The notes: generated from the letters alone by a model not told the origin. Positions 36,136-45,010 are shown, counted from the stretch's first letter. The stretch is DNA of 55,455 nucleotides from an uncultured Acidimicrobiales bacterium (GCA_938029215.1 CALHFG010000085.1:1-55455), one strand, 5' to 3'. Numbers and translations are program-made.

Positions 36136-37467
36136 TCAGGCGGTGGGGATTCGAAAGCCCACCTGAGCGCCACCCAGTGGCGAAGAGCCGACGAAGACCG
36201 CACCTCCGTGTAGTTCAACAATCCCCGAAACGATCGACAGACCCAAGCCAGAGCCCGGCTTGGAACGGTCGGAGTCCCGACGGTAGAAGCGATCGAATAT
36301 TCGGTCTCGGTCTTCAGGAGGAATACCTTCCCCTGCGTCATTGACTACCACGGTCCCCGCTTCGCTCAGTACCTCGATGCTTGATGCAGATGGGCTGTAC
36401 TTGTGAGCGTTGCTGAGGAGATTGGTAACCGCCCGAGCCAGGGAATCCGGATCGCCCAGTACCATCGCCGGCGTCGTCTGCAGCGACACTGTTCTGCCCG
36501 TGCGGCGACGAAACTGTTCGACGGCTTCGGTGACCACGGCCGACATCTCGATCTCCGTGAGCGGTGCGGGCTCGTGAGAGTCGGTGGCGAGTTCGATGAT
36601 TTCGGCCATTAAGTCATTCAGTTCGCCAAGTTCCCGGCGCACGCCACCCAAGGTTTCACTTCGTGTCGATGCGTCGAGGTCCGGGGCCCGCATGAGCCAC
36701 TCGACGTTTGCCGTGATACTGGTCAAAGGGGTTCGGAGCTCGTGCGCGGTGTCCTGGACAAGACGTTTCTGCTGTTCCTGTGACATTTCGAGGGCCGACA
36801 GCATTCGGTTGAAGCCTCGACCGAGTCTCCCGACCTCATCGTTTCCTTCGGTAGGGACCGGCACGTCGAAGTTTCTGGTGGCCGCAACCTCGTCCACAGC
36901 CTCGGTAAGCGCTCGTAGGGGGCGAGTGGTGCGCTGGGCGACGATCCAGCCAAGGGCGGCGGCGATGCCAGCCAGAGTGCCTGCGACCACCAGAATGCGG
37001 GTCTGCAGGCCCTGAACTAAGCCAACCGACTCATCGAGTGAACGGGCCACCTGTACTGCGCCACCGCCACTGAGGTTGTCGGTGATGACGCGGTACTGCA
37101 CTCCCTCGATCGAAATCGTGCGAAAGACGGCTTTGTTGGTCCCGTTGTCGCCCGCAAGATCACGATCGATGTCGTCCACAGGCAGCACAAGGCCGCTGTT
37201 GGTGAGTATGTTGCCGTCTTGGTCAAGAATCTGGACCTCTGCATCGGGGCTCGTGAGGTCCACTGGATCGTCGGCGTTTCGGTCGCGTCGATTGCGCGGT
37301 TGGGATCGCTGGCCGCCGGTGATCTCCTCGGCCCGTTCTTCTAGGAACCGATCGACTTCGGAAAGTACCTGAAGGTCGGTCGTGACATACGTTGCTCCGC
37401 CCACCAAAAGGGCGGTGGTTGCGGCCATCAGAGCAAAGACCACGGCGAGACGCGCCCCCAGTCCCAT
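36136..37467 (-). CDS. Sensor histidine kinase, MprB-like
   Basis: A 443-residue membrane kinase. TM1 (7-29) is followed by an extracytoplasmic sensor (30-155) with an Arg/Asp/Asn-rich insert near 52-66, TM2 (157-178), HAMP (179-232), and a HisKA with H242 in QDTAHELRTPLTS. The HATPase carries NLLSNAHKYSPS (N-box), NDAGEGIPPED (G1), FDRFYR (F) and GSGLGLSIV (G2), all intact. Its ATG shares a base with the regulator's TAA (TAATG), so the two are strictly coupled. The architecture matches the MprB/TcrY group of envelope-stress sensors. Confidence 0.93.
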   Translation of the reverse strand: MGLGARLAVVFALMAATTALLVGGATYVTTDLQVLSEVDRFLEERAEEITGGQRSQPRNRRDRNADDPVDLTSPDAEVQILDQDGNILTNSGLVLPVDDIDRDLAGDNGTNKAVFRTISIEGVQYRVITDNLSGGGAVQVARSLDESVGLVQGLQTRILVVAGTLAGIAAALGWIVAQRTTRPLRALTEAVDEVAATRNFDVPVPTEGNDEVGRLGRGFNRMLSALEMSQEQQKRLVQDTAHELRTPLTSITANVEWLMRAPDLDASTRSETLGGVRRELGELNDLMAEIIELATDSHEPAPLTEIEMSAVVTEAVEQFRRRTGRTVSLQTTPAMVLGDPDSLARAVTNLLSNAHKYSPSASSIEVLSEAGTVVVNDAGEGIPPEDRDRIFDRFYRRDSDRSKPGSGLGLSIVSGIVELHGGAVFVGSSPLGGAQVGFRIPTA

Positions 37468-38162
37468 TAACCGTCTGCTCTCAACACGAAGCCGACGCCG
37501 CGAACGGTCTGAATGATCCGGGGTGTTTGGTTTGCCTCGAGCTTGCGTCGCAGGTACCCGACGTGGACGTCGAGTGACCGCGACGAATCTCCGAAGTCAT
37601 AACCCCAGATCCGGTCATAGATAACCGACCGTTCGAGCACGAGACCATCGTTCCGCATCAACAGTTCAAGAATGGAGAATTCGGTGCGGGTGAGATCGAT
37701 GTCCCCATCGGGTCCGGTGACCCGATGGCGCGGAACGTCGAGGGTGAAGGGGCCCGCGGTGAGCACTTCGCCACTCTCGTCATCAACGCGACGAAGCAGC
37801 GCCCGCACCCGGGCAAGCAGTTCATCGAGCTCGAAGGGTTTGGTGACATAGTCATCCGCTCCGGCATCGAGTCCTGCGACTCGGTCAGAGAGCTCATGGC
37901 GAGCGGTCAACATAAGCACTGGTGTGCGGTCGCCGCGTTCGCGCAGCTTTTTGCACACGCTGATTCCGTCCACAAACGGCATCATCACGTCGAGCAATAT
38001 GGCGTCAGGCGCCTTTTCCTGAACCGCCTCAAGAGCCGCGGCGCCGTCGTTAACGGTGAGCACCTCATAACCCTCGTAGGTCAGGATGCGATCGAGCGCC
38101 TGTCGGATTTCGATGTCGTCCTCGGCAACGAGGATCGTGTGGGTACGACTGAGTGAGGTCAC
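37467..38162 (-). CDS. OmpR/PhoB-family response regulator, MprA-like
   Basis: A 231-residue regulator. The receiver domain has acidic pocket EDD (14-16), phosphoacceptor D58 in ILLDVMMP, Thr in MLTARHE and Lys in VTKPF. The winged helix is at about 130-230 (RTEFSILELLMRNDG...DVHVGYLRRKLE...TVRGVGFVLR). GTG 38162 is chosen because GGAGAG lies about 8 bases upstream; the longer open frame is an artefact. It is coupled to the kinase gene downstream. A strong hairpin (38254-38280) separates it from the secreted-protein gene on the same strand. Confidence 0.94.
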   Translation of the reverse strand: MTSLSRTHTILVAEDDIEIRQALDRILTYEGYEVLTVNDGAAALEAVQEKAPDAILLDVMMPFVDGISVCKKLRERGDRTPVLMLTARHELSDRVAGLDAGADDYVTKPFELDELLARVRALLRRVDDESGEVLTAGPFTLDVPRHRVTGPDGDIDLTRTEFSILELLMRNDGLVLERSVIYDRIWGYDFGDSSRSLDVHVGYLRRKLEANQTPRIIQTVRGVGFVLRADG

Positions 38163-38253
38163 GAAGGGCTCTCCGGATACGAGGTTGTGGACAAGAGTAG
38201 AGGGCGAGGTATCGGTGAGTTGGGTGCTACCGGATGTTCTGGCGGTCGGAAGT

Positions 38254-38280
38254 GCCCCGGACCAGGAGGTGGTCCGGGGC
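38254..38280 (-). terminator. Strong hairpin between secreted-protein and regulator genes
   Basis: GCCCCGGACCA (38254-38264), loop GGAGG, TGGTCCGGGGC (38270-38280): a perfect 11-bp stem 39 bases past the secreted-protein stop and 92 bases before the response-regulator start. There is no U-tract on the transcribed strand. It most likely terminates or attenuates transcription from the secreted-protein gene into the two-component system. Confidence 0.7.
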
Positions 38281-38319
38281 ACATTGGGCCTGCAAAGGGG
38301 AGAGGTTGCAGGTCGTTCC

Positions 38320-38841
38320 TTATGCGTCTTCGGCATCCTCGCTTTCGCCGTTGACTCGGTCGGTGATGCGGTCTTCGAGGTCAGCCAGCTTCTCGTCGGC
38401 TTCTTCCTGGGTGAGGCGTCCGGCTTCAACCTTGTCGGCTACTCGCTCGGCCTTGGCATCAACCATGGCGTCGATCACGGCGTCGACAGCGACGCCGTTG
38501 GCCTCGGCGACCTCGGCGATCGTGGCACCAGCCTCGAGCTGAGCCTTCAGGTCATCGGCCTCGATACCAATCGCTTCGGCTGCGGCGTCAACGTTGCAGC
38601 CTCCGCGGCGGTGGTTGCGACGACCCTCACCGTCTTCCTCGGTGCCCGCGTCGGGGGCTTCGCCCTCGGCGTCCTGGATCCGAACGAAGCCGGCATCGCT
38701 GGTTTCTGCCTCTTCTACCGAAGTCTCAACCGTGGTTTCCGGTTGGGTGTCACGTTCTGCCGATGCGACCGTCGCAACTCCGAGGCTGCCGAGGGTGAGG
38801 CCAGCCATTGCGGTCAGGGTGTATAGCTTCTTGTTCTTCAT
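38320..38841 (-). CDS. Secreted acidic helical protein
   Basis: A 173-residue protein. A signal peptide (1-28, VASA cleavage) precedes an acidic low-complexity region (29-75), a short basic patch RRNHRRGGC and a helical domain (80-165). That domain reads GIEADDLKAQLEAGATIAEVAEANGVAVDAVIDAMV followed by ...AGRLTQEEADEKLADLEDRITDRVNG. The domain recurs in secreted actinobacterial proteins of unknown function. AAAGGAG before ATG 38841 sets the start. Its position ahead of an envelope-type two-component system, behind an attenuating hairpin, suggests it is a regulated target or signal of that system (inference). Confidence 0.85.
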   Translation of the reverse strand: MKNKKLYTLTAMAGLTLGSLGVATVASAERDTQPETTVETSVEEAETSDAGFVRIQDAEGEAPDAGTEEDGEGRRNHRRGGCNVDAAAEAIGIEADDLKAQLEAGATIAEVAEANGVAVDAVIDAMVDAKAERVADKVEAGRLTQEEADEKLADLEDRITDRVNGESEDAEDA

Positions 38842-38986
38842 TTCATTCGCTCCTTTGGGAGGGGGTAGTTGGTGTTGAAGAACACTCTGAACCCCCCATG
38901 GCAACGCCACGACAGGCGAATGACAAGACTCTGTAAAGGACCCAATCGGAACTGGCGATAGCGCTCTGAACAGGCAGTACGCGTTC

Positions 38987-39430
38987 TTATTGAGTCAATT
39001 TGGCTTCGATCAGGCCGGGGATTTTGGCTTGCCCCTTGTGGAGGAAACGCTGCGCCTGGTCCAGCGGGATCCAGGCCGCGGCGTCAACTTCGGGAATGAT
39101 GATTCGCTTCCCCGAGCGCGGGGGCCATTCGATCTCGGTGGTGTTGCTACGCAGCGAAGCAGGGTCGAACTGTCCGTTTACGAGAAATGGATAGATGTGT
39201 TTGCCGGATGCCTTGACGATCGCGAGGGCAGTCATGGCAGCGTCAGCGGGTAGCGGTGAACCCAGTTCCTCCTCGAACTCTCGGCGGGCACACGCTTCTG
39301 CGTCTTCTCGCCCAGGCTCAAATTCGCCCTTTGGAATGCTCCAGCCGTGTTCGTTCTTTCCCCGCCAGTACGGGCCACCGGGGTGCACGAGGAGTATTTC
39401 GGCACCGTCGGCGCCGGCGCGCCAAAGCAC
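38987..39430 (-). CDS. NUDIX hydrolase
   Basis: A 147-residue NUDIX protein. The box reads PKGEFEPGREDAEACARREFEEELG, with one residue more than the canonical GX5EX7REUXEEXGU spacing before the first Glu. The substrate may be a nucleotide or dinucleotide polyphosphate and cannot be told from sequence. GTG 39430 would cut off the expected first beta strand. The codons upstream encode SKTLKYSAGV, a natural NUDIX start, and the only start-like codon there that gives a tight junction is CTG 39451, overlapping the TGA of the upstream gene as CTGA. A rare CTG start is therefore possible. Confidence 0.85.
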   Translation of the reverse strand: MLWRAGADGAEILLVHPGGPYWRGKNEHGWSIPKGEFEPGREDAEACARREFEEELGSPLPADAAMTALAIVKASGKHIYPFLVNGQFDPASLRSNTTEIEWPPRSGKRIIIPEVDAAAWIPLDQAQRFLHKGQAKIPGLIEAKLTQ

Positions 39431-39447
39431 AACGCCGGCGGAGTACT

Positions 39448-39909
39448 TCAGAGTCTTGCTCCGAATCGGACAACCTCAAATCGCAGCTGCTCGACGTACT
39501 CGTGGTGAGCGGTTCCTTCGCTCTCCAACGCATCGATCAACCGCTGCATGATGTGAAGCGTGACGATTCCGTGCGACTGCAGGTCCTCGGGCGAAACCCA
39601 AGCCGCGACCGTGGCCGAGTGCAACGTCTTCTGGAGTGAATGAAGCAGGTATTCGGCCTTGTCCGGCTCAAGCGTCTCTTCCCAAACGAACTGATCGTTG
39701 TCGGAACCGTGTGCAACCAACACGTCGTTCCACGAGTCGATAAGGGTGCACCACTCGGTCAGGAGACTTGCTGCATATCGGCTGTCCATGTCGCCCGGTT
39801 CGGTTCGAAGGTCACACAACACCCGCCGCGCAAACCGAAGCCATCCATCCATTTCGGCTGCTTCGAGCGGCCCGAGACGCACCTGCATGAGTAAAACCGT
39901 AGCGCTCAT
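39448..39909 (-). CDS. Conserved protein of unknown function
   Basis: A 153-residue soluble protein with an ATG start at 39909; the much longer open frame is antisense to the oxidoreductase and is discarded. It is largely helical and acidic, with several Trp residues (WLRFARRVL, WCTLIDSWNDVL, WVSPEDL) and no catalytic signature. It sits directly upstream of, and overlaps with, the possible start of the NUDIX gene. It diverges from the Gfo/Idh/MocA gene by only 6 bases. I do not recognise the family. Confidence 0.65.
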   Translation of the reverse strand: MSATVLLMQVRLGPLEAAEMDGWLRFARRVLCDLRTEPGDMDSRYAASLLTEWCTLIDSWNDVLVAHGSDNDQFVWEETLEPDKAEYLLHSLQKTLHSATVAAWVSPEDLQSHGIVTLHIMQRLIDALESEGTAHHEYVEQLRFEVVRFGARL

Positions 39910-39915
39910 GGAATC

Positions 39916-40902
39916 ATGACGCCCATGACGATTCGATTCGGAGTTCTCGGAGCCGCCCGCATTTCCAACAAGGCGCTCTATCACCCTGCAAACGACACCG
40001 ATGGCGTGGCGCTTGAAGCGATCGTGGCGCGCGACCGATCTCGCGCTGAAGAGCATGCAGCCGAATACGGCATCCCTCGAGTTCTCGACAGCTACGAGGA
40101 ACTGTTGGCGGACCCTGACATCGACGCGATCTACAACCCGCTGCCGGTAAGCCTTCATCACACCTGGACCATTGCGGCGCTGGCCGCTGGCAAGCACGTG
40201 TTGAGCGAGAAACCGTTTGCCGCCAACGCCGACCTTGCCCGCCAGATCGTTGCTGCGGAGAAACAGTCGGGAACGATCTGCATGGAGGCGTATCACTGGC
40301 GTTTCCATCCGCTGGCTGATCGGATTCGAGAGGTGCTCGATGGAGGAGCGCTCGGGGAGATTGAGCATGTCGATGCGGTGTTCGACGTGTACATCCGTCC
40401 CGATGACGATGTACGTCACAGCTATGACCTTGCGGGCGGAGCTCTTATGGATCTGGGCTGCTATCCGGTCCAATGGGGCCGGTTCGTGATGCCGGGAGAG
40501 GAGCCAACGGTCGTCTCCGCGGTTATGCAAACCGGTCGTCCAAACTCGGATGTGGACACCACGATCAACGTCGAGTACCCCAACGGAGCGACCGGCGTAT
40601 TCAAAACAAAGATGACCCCCGACACGCCGTTCAAAGCCGAGCTCGTGGTTCGCGGTTCATCTGGAATGATGCGAGTTACCAACCCACTGGCGCCTCACAA
40701 CGGCAACCGACTACAGGTTGACTCGCTGGGGATCGACGAAGAGGTTGCTGGCCGAACCACGTACCACCATCAAATGGAAGCGTTCATCGATGTGGTCAAT
40801 AACGGCGCGCCCATGGTGACCGGCCGGCACGATGCGATCGCGACGATGGAACTTATCGACGCGGCGTACCTCGCCGCCGGGCTCCCTCTGCGTCAGGGCT
40901 GA
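39916..40902 (+). CDS. Gfo/Idh/MocA-family oxidoreductase
   Basis: A 328-residue NAD(P)-dependent dehydrogenase. The Rossmann motif is FGVLGAARIS (8-17). The cofactor loop AIYNPLPVSLHH and the EKPFAANADLA motif carry the conserved Lys, and EAYHWRFHP marks the second domain. The second half is the alpha/beta substrate domain with DLGCYPVQWGR. The substrate (sugar, inositol or similar) is unknown. The last 50 bases overlap the 3' end of gpsA on the other strand. Confidence 0.9.
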   Translation: MTPMTIRFGVLGAARISNKALYHPANDTDGVALEAIVARDRSRAEEHAAEYGIPRVLDSYEELLADPDIDAIYNPLPVSLHHTWTIAALAAGKHVLSEKPFAANADLARQIVAAEKQSGTICMEAYHWRFHPLADRIREVLDGGALGEIEHVDAVFDVYIRPDDDVRHSYDLAGGALMDLGCYPVQWGRFVMPGEEPTVVSAVMQTGRPNSDVDTTINVEYPNGATGVFKTKMTPDTPFKAELVVRGSSGMMRVTNPLAPHNGNRLQVDSLGIDEEVAGRTTYHHQMEAFIDVVNNGAPMVTGRHDAIATMELIDAAYLAAGLPLRQG

Positions 40903-41929
40903 AACCGGATTCGTGACCGAGGTTTCCTCTGAGCAGGTTCTCCTCTGCCCAGTTGGGATCGCGACCTTCAAAGATCACCTTGGCAAGGTGGCCCGCGATC
41001 GGCATGTTCACGCCGAGCTCACTGGCGAGTTCAATTGCTGCTCGGGTGGCCTTCACACCTTCGGCCACCTGCGACATGTCGCCAAGGATTTCCTCGATCG
41101 GTACCCCCTGCCCCAGCTGCCGTCCGACGTGGCTATTGCGACTTTGCGGGCTAATGCAGGTGGCGATCAGGTCTCCCATCCCGGCCAGGCCGGCGAGGGT
41201 CAGCGCTTCACCCCCAAGGGCGGTGCCTAGTTCAATGAGTTCGGCCAGCCCTCTCGTTATCACCGCCGAGCGAGCGTTGTCTCCCAGGTTCCGGCCCTCC
41301 ACGGTCGCCGCGGCCACGGCGTACACGTTCTTGAGGGCTCCTCCGAGTTCACAACCGACGACGTCATGGTGGGTAAAGACCCGAAAGGTTGGGGTGGTGA
41401 ACACTTGCTGCAGGCGCTCGGCAATTTCGTGCTCGGTGAGCGCTATTACCCCGGCGGCAGGCCGGCCCGCCAGAATCTCCTTGGCCAAGTTCGGTCCCGT
41501 CAGTACCCCCACCGGTCGGCTCGGCAGCTCCTCGGTGATAATTTCGGTCATTCGTTTGTTGGTTCCCTGCTCGAAACCTTTGGCGAGGCTGATCACCGGG
41601 ACCCACGGGCGAAGCGAAGAGGCGGCCCGCTGGCAGGTGTCGCGAAACGCCGAGGTTGGCACGCCCATCACCAGAAGGTCGGTGTTCGCTACGAGGTCAT
41701 CGAAATCGGAACTCGCCGTGAGGTTGCTATGCAGTTCGTAGTCGGCGAGATACTTGAGGTTTCGATGCTGGTTGTTGATTGCATCAACCGTCGGCTCATC
41801 CCGAGCCCAGATTCGTGTTGGGGCGTTGTGGGCAGCCAAATGGGCAACCGTGGTGCCCCATGAACCTCCCCCAAGAACGGTGACTCGGAGTTCGGCATCT
41901 CTCTGGTTCTCCACACGCGTATCGGCCAT
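40853..41929 (-). CDS. gpsA: Glycerol-3-phosphate dehydrogenase [NAD(P)+]
   Basis: Makes sn-glycerol-3-phosphate for phospholipid synthesis. VTVLGGGSWGTTVA (17-30) is the Rossmann motif. LLVMGVPTSAF, LTGPNLAKEI with the conserved Lys, the GGALKNVYAVAA motif with the catalytic Lys, and AGMGDLIATC are all present. 358 residues; the last ~20 (DAEGARRRGTPRR) are a variable basic tail that extends into the convergent oxidoreductase gene. Confidence 0.95.
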   Translation of the reverse strand: MADTRVENQRDAELRVTVLGGGSWGTTVAHLAAHNAPTRIWARDEPTVDAINNQHRNLKYLADYELHSNLTASSDFDDLVANTDLLVMGVPTSAFRDTCQRAASSLRPWVPVISLAKGFEQGTNKRMTEIITEELPSRPVGVLTGPNLAKEILAGRPAAGVIALTEHEIAERLQQVFTTPTFRVFTHHDVVGCELGGALKNVYAVAAATVEGRNLGDNARSAVITRGLAELIELGTALGGEALTLAGLAGMGDLIATCISPQSRNSHVGRQLGQGVPIEEILGDMSQVAEGVKATRAAIELASELGVNMPIAGHLAKVIFEGRDPNWAEENLLRGNLGHESGFSPDAEGARRRGTPRR

Positions 41930-41976
41930 GTTCCATCCTGACCCATTGCGTCAGAAATTCCCAATAGCGTGACCTT

Positions 41977-42567
41977 GTGACAGTCACTCAGTCGTCGGTA
42001 GCGGTCTTGGTGCCGCTGAAGTCGTTCGCCTCGGCCAAGGAGCGGTTGGTCGACGCGCTCGACCGTACCGAACGGTCCGATCTCATGCGAGACCTTGCCG
42101 CTGGCGTTCTGGAGGCTGCGGGCGGCCTAGCTCGGTGGGTTGTGTGCGACGACGAAGAGGTGGCTTGGTTCGCACTGGCGAACGGCGCGCAAGTTCTATG
42201 GCGAAGCGGCGGGCTGAACGGGTCGGTTCAGCGTGCGGTCGAGCAGCTGGCTATCGAAGGGTTCGATCGCGTTGTGGTGAGCCACGGCGACATCGCTCGT
42301 CCCCGCAACTTCAACACGTTTACAACACCACCGTCCGCAACGCCCGACGCGGTCGTGATCGGGAGCGACAGGCACGGGGAGGGATCTAACGTCTTGAGCG
42401 TTCCAACCAACGCCGGCTTTACCTTTGCCTATGGCGTTGGGTCCTTTGCTCGCCATATCTCCGAAGCCGAACGCTGTGGGCTCACCGTCGTTCGAGCCAA
42501 AGAACCATCTCTGCAGCTCGACGTCGATACCCCTGAGGATCTTGCCCTCTACCGTGGTGGACAATGA
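41977..42567 (+). CDS. cofC: 2-phospho-L-lactate / phosphoenolpyruvate guanylyltransferase (F420 pathway)
   Basis: CofC/FbiD activates 2-phospholactate or PEP with GTP to begin the side chain of coenzyme F420. The nucleotide-binding N-terminus VLVPLKSFASAKERL (10-24) is diagnostic. The variant metal region VVVSHGDIARP carries the Asp, DAVVIGSDRHGEGSNVL is the family's second signature, and VDTPEDL closes the fold. 196 residues. No other F420 gene is in view. The downstream PIG-L gene overlaps by ATGA. Confidence 0.92.
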   Translation: MTVTQSSVAVLVPLKSFASAKERLVDALDRTERSDLMRDLAAGVLEAAGGLARWVVCDDEEVAWFALANGAQVLWRSGGLNGSVQRAVEQLAIEGFDRVVVSHGDIARPRNFNTFTTPPSATPDAVVIGSDRHGEGSNVLSVPTNAGFTFAYGVGSFARHISEAERCGLTVVRAKEPSLQLDVDTPEDLALYRGGQ

Positions 42568-43331
42568 CCGCTGCTCAAAACCCTCTGACTCTGGAACCTT
42601 TCGCCATGGACGTGAAGACCCGTGACCTGCCAACCCCCGAACGCGCACTGGCGATCGGTGCCCACCCCGACGACACCGACTTCGGCTGTGGGGCCACCTT
42701 GGCCAAGTGGGCCGCCGACGGGTGCGAGGTGAGTGTCCTGGTGTGCACCGACGGATCCAAAGGCACGTGGGACCCAAACGCCGACCACAAGTGGCTTGTG
42801 AAGGCTCGACAGGAAGAACAAACCGCGGCTACCCGCGCGCTCGGCGGTACCGGTGAGGTCGCTTTTCTCGGCTACACCGATGGTGAGTGTCCATCGGACC
42901 TCGAGGCGCGTGCTGCGGTGGCGTACTGGATTCGCAAGTTGAAGCCAACGGTGGTGTTGGGTCACGACCCGTGGAAGCGGTATCGGCTTCATCCTGATCA
43001 TCGGCACGCGGGGCTCCTGGCCTGTGAGGGCATCGTCGCGGCCCGTGATCCGAAGTTCTTTCCCGACCAGGACGTTCCTCACTTCCGACCCGACAGACTT
43101 CTGCTCTGGGAGGCCGATGAACCCGACCACGCTGAGGAGGTGTCTCAGTTCGTGTCAGCCAAGCTGCTGGCGTTGCGGCAGCACGAAAGCCAGTTCGAGT
43201 CCACGATGCTGAAAGGCGGTCAGGGGTCGATGGACGACTTCGACAAACGAGTGGAAGCAAAGCTTCGCGAAGCCGGCGTGGCGGCAGGCGTCTCGCACGC
43301 GGAAGTATTCAAACTCATCGACGATTTGTAG
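42564..43331 (+). CDS. PIG-L-family deacetylase
   Basis: A 255-residue zinc hydrolase of the MshB/LmbE/Bca group. The metal motif IGAHPDDTDFGCG near 31-43 (AHPDD) and the third ligand in HPDHRHAG are intact. Family members deacetylate N-acetylglucosaminyl compounds such as mycothiol or bacillithiol precursors. FEST...QGSMDDFDKRVE and the presence of a WDPNADHKWL loop suggest a mycothiol-conjugate-amidase-like member, but this is not certain. It is coupled to cofC by an ATGA overlap. Confidence 0.9.
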   Translation: MTAAQNPLTLEPFAMDVKTRDLPTPERALAIGAHPDDTDFGCGATLAKWAADGCEVSVLVCTDGSKGTWDPNADHKWLVKARQEEQTAATRALGGTGEVAFLGYTDGECPSDLEARAAVAYWIRKLKPTVVLGHDPWKRYRLHPDHRHAGLLACEGIVAARDPKFFPDQDVPHFRPDRLLLWEADEPDHAEEVSQFVSAKLLALRQHESQFESTMLKGGQGSMDDFDKRVEAKLREAGVAAGVSHAEVFKLIDDL

Positions 43332-43350
43332 TCCTATTTGCGGGCCCCGG

Positions 43351-44901
43351 TTAGGAGAAGGATTCTCCCTCGGTGGGCGCGTCGGGGAGCTCTTCGGAGG
43401 TGCCCGCCAGCAGCGTTTCGCCTTTGCGATCCTTGGTAGACCACGTGGGATCGAGCGAGGTGCACTGCACCCGGATCGGCACGACACAGTGGTCGGCTCG
43501 GTCTACCTCCCACAGAAGAGCGGGGCGGTAGCCATGCCAGCGGATCGCAGCCGATACCTCGCCGAACACCGTCGGGATCGAATGAAGCTCCACCGATCCG
43601 CCGCGCCACGCGGCTGGGAAGTTCGGGAAGAGGTCGATGACCGGCTGGGTGTGATCCCATGCCTCCATCACCAGCAAGCCTCGCAGCGACCGAAGCGCAG
43701 TCGCCGCTGGGTCAACGTCGTCGAAGTTCCATGAGGCTGACTCTGAGGCCGCATGAAGGTGTTCGCTCAGGTCAGCGAGCGAGTTCATGGGTCCGGACCT
43801 GCCCAGTCCGCGCGTTGGATCAAGACGCTCGGCAGCCTGGGCGTCCCCCGCAGCGGAAGAGATTCGTGCCAGCCCGGCGTGGGCTAGCTGGATTTCCTCT
43901 TCGGTTCCCCTCTTTGCAACCGACTGGGCCAGGGATGTGGCAGCGGGGAGGAACTCGGCAGCCCATCCTGGTGCGTACATCGAGAGCGCCCAACCGAGTC
44001 CGTCGAGAATCGATGCGGGCGACTTCCGGGACTCGTTTCGTTTCAGGCGGGGTGGGTGCCAACGATCGGCGAGCAACGCCCGAAGCGTGTCGACCGCTTC
44101 GTTGCGAAGTCCGCCGTGGCACAGTGCAGCCAGCTCGTTGCCAGCGGTGGCCCCCAGCTGGCTGACACGGTGGACGAGGTCGTGAGTGCTGAGCGCAAGC
44201 CGGCCGCGGGTCTGATCGAACAAGTCGGTCATACGATCGTCGGGTAGAACCACGCGGGCTCCTCCGGTGATCAATCCATCCCAGCCCTTTTGTGCTTCTG
44301 ATGCGGTGGGCAACGGACGGTCAGGGGACCACGAGACCTCGGCGCTCGCGATCAAGACCCGCACCACGGCCTTGTGAGGAAGCGGGACGACGACCGCGTC
44401 GAGCTCGGGAACTGTGTCGCGAATCTCACTGCTCAGCCAAATGGTGACGTCGTCGACGTCCAGCCGATCGGTTCCGAGTTGGACCGAAGGGGTGCAGCGG
44501 GCACCCGACAGGTCGAAAGGCCGAACGGTCAGGGTGAGCCCCACGGGGGTGGCAGTGGTGTTTTCGAACTCGACTGCGACCGCGGCCCCGCCGGCCTGTT
44601 TGACTGCCCACACTCGCTGAACGATGTCGCCCCCTGGTACCCGAAGAGAGGTTTGGATCACCGGTCCTGCGCCGAGTCGAGCCTGTCTGACGCTGGGAAC
44701 GGTGGTGGGGGTGTGAAGTTTGTCTTCGGCGGCAATCCACCAGTCGAGACACCATGCGGCCGCTGCGAGTTGGATCGCCCCTGCCCGGTCCACTGCGGCA
44801 ACAGGGACATCACCGAATGCGCCGAGCAGTGAGGTGCCTGCGTCGGCCGGTTTGAGGACGGCCCTCGGGCCTTCCGGGGGAGTGAATGACAGGGCTGGCA
44901 C
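43351..44901 (-). CDS. Uncharacterised glycosidase-like protein
   Basis: About 516 residues beginning at GTG 44901 (VPALSFTPPEGPRAVLKP); the longer open frame overlaps the divergent rnhB gene and is rejected. It has no signal peptide. The N-terminal half is beta-rich; the C-terminal half is helical with repeats that resemble an (alpha/alpha)6 barrel. The end SVELHSIPTVFGEVSAAIRWHGYRPALLWEVD looks like the beta-domain found after six-hairpin glycosidases (glycogen-debranching-like). No catalytic acid pair can be assigned with confidence. It converges on the PIG-L gene. Confidence 0.7.
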   Translation of the reverse strand: MPALSFTPPEGPRAVLKPADAGTSLLGAFGDVPVAAVDRAGAIQLAAAAWCLDWWIAAEDKLHTPTTVPSVRQARLGAGPVIQTSLRVPGGDIVQRVWAVKQAGGAAVAVEFENTTATPVGLTLTVRPFDLSGARCTPSVQLGTDRLDVDDVTIWLSSEIRDTVPELDAVVVPLPHKAVVRVLIASAEVSWSPDRPLPTASEAQKGWDGLITGGARVVLPDDRMTDLFDQTRGRLALSTHDLVHRVSQLGATAGNELAALCHGGLRNEAVDTLRALLADRWHPPRLKRNESRKSPASILDGLGWALSMYAPGWAAEFLPAATSLAQSVAKRGTEEEIQLAHAGLARISSAAGDAQAAERLDPTRGLGRSGPMNSLADLSEHLHAASESASWNFDDVDPAATALRSLRGLLVMEAWDHTQPVIDLFPNFPAAWRGGSVELHSIPTVFGEVSAAIRWHGYRPALLWEVDRADHCVVPIRVQCTSLDPTWSTKDRKGETLLAGTSEELPDAPTEGESFS

Positions 44902-45010
44902 GGTGTAGAGGCTACGGCTCCGGCACACCCGATTGGTTGTGGTCGCCGGTTTACCCAGACGGTTTTCACGCGGCCGAGTTGGGTGCAATCGAGATGAGTA
45001 CGATCGGTTC

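Noticed and set aside
39910..40530. 360-residue open frame on the minus strand upstream of 39909
   Set aside because: It is antisense to the Gfo/Idh/MocA oxidoreductase, which has clear motifs; only the part from ATG 39909 is kept.
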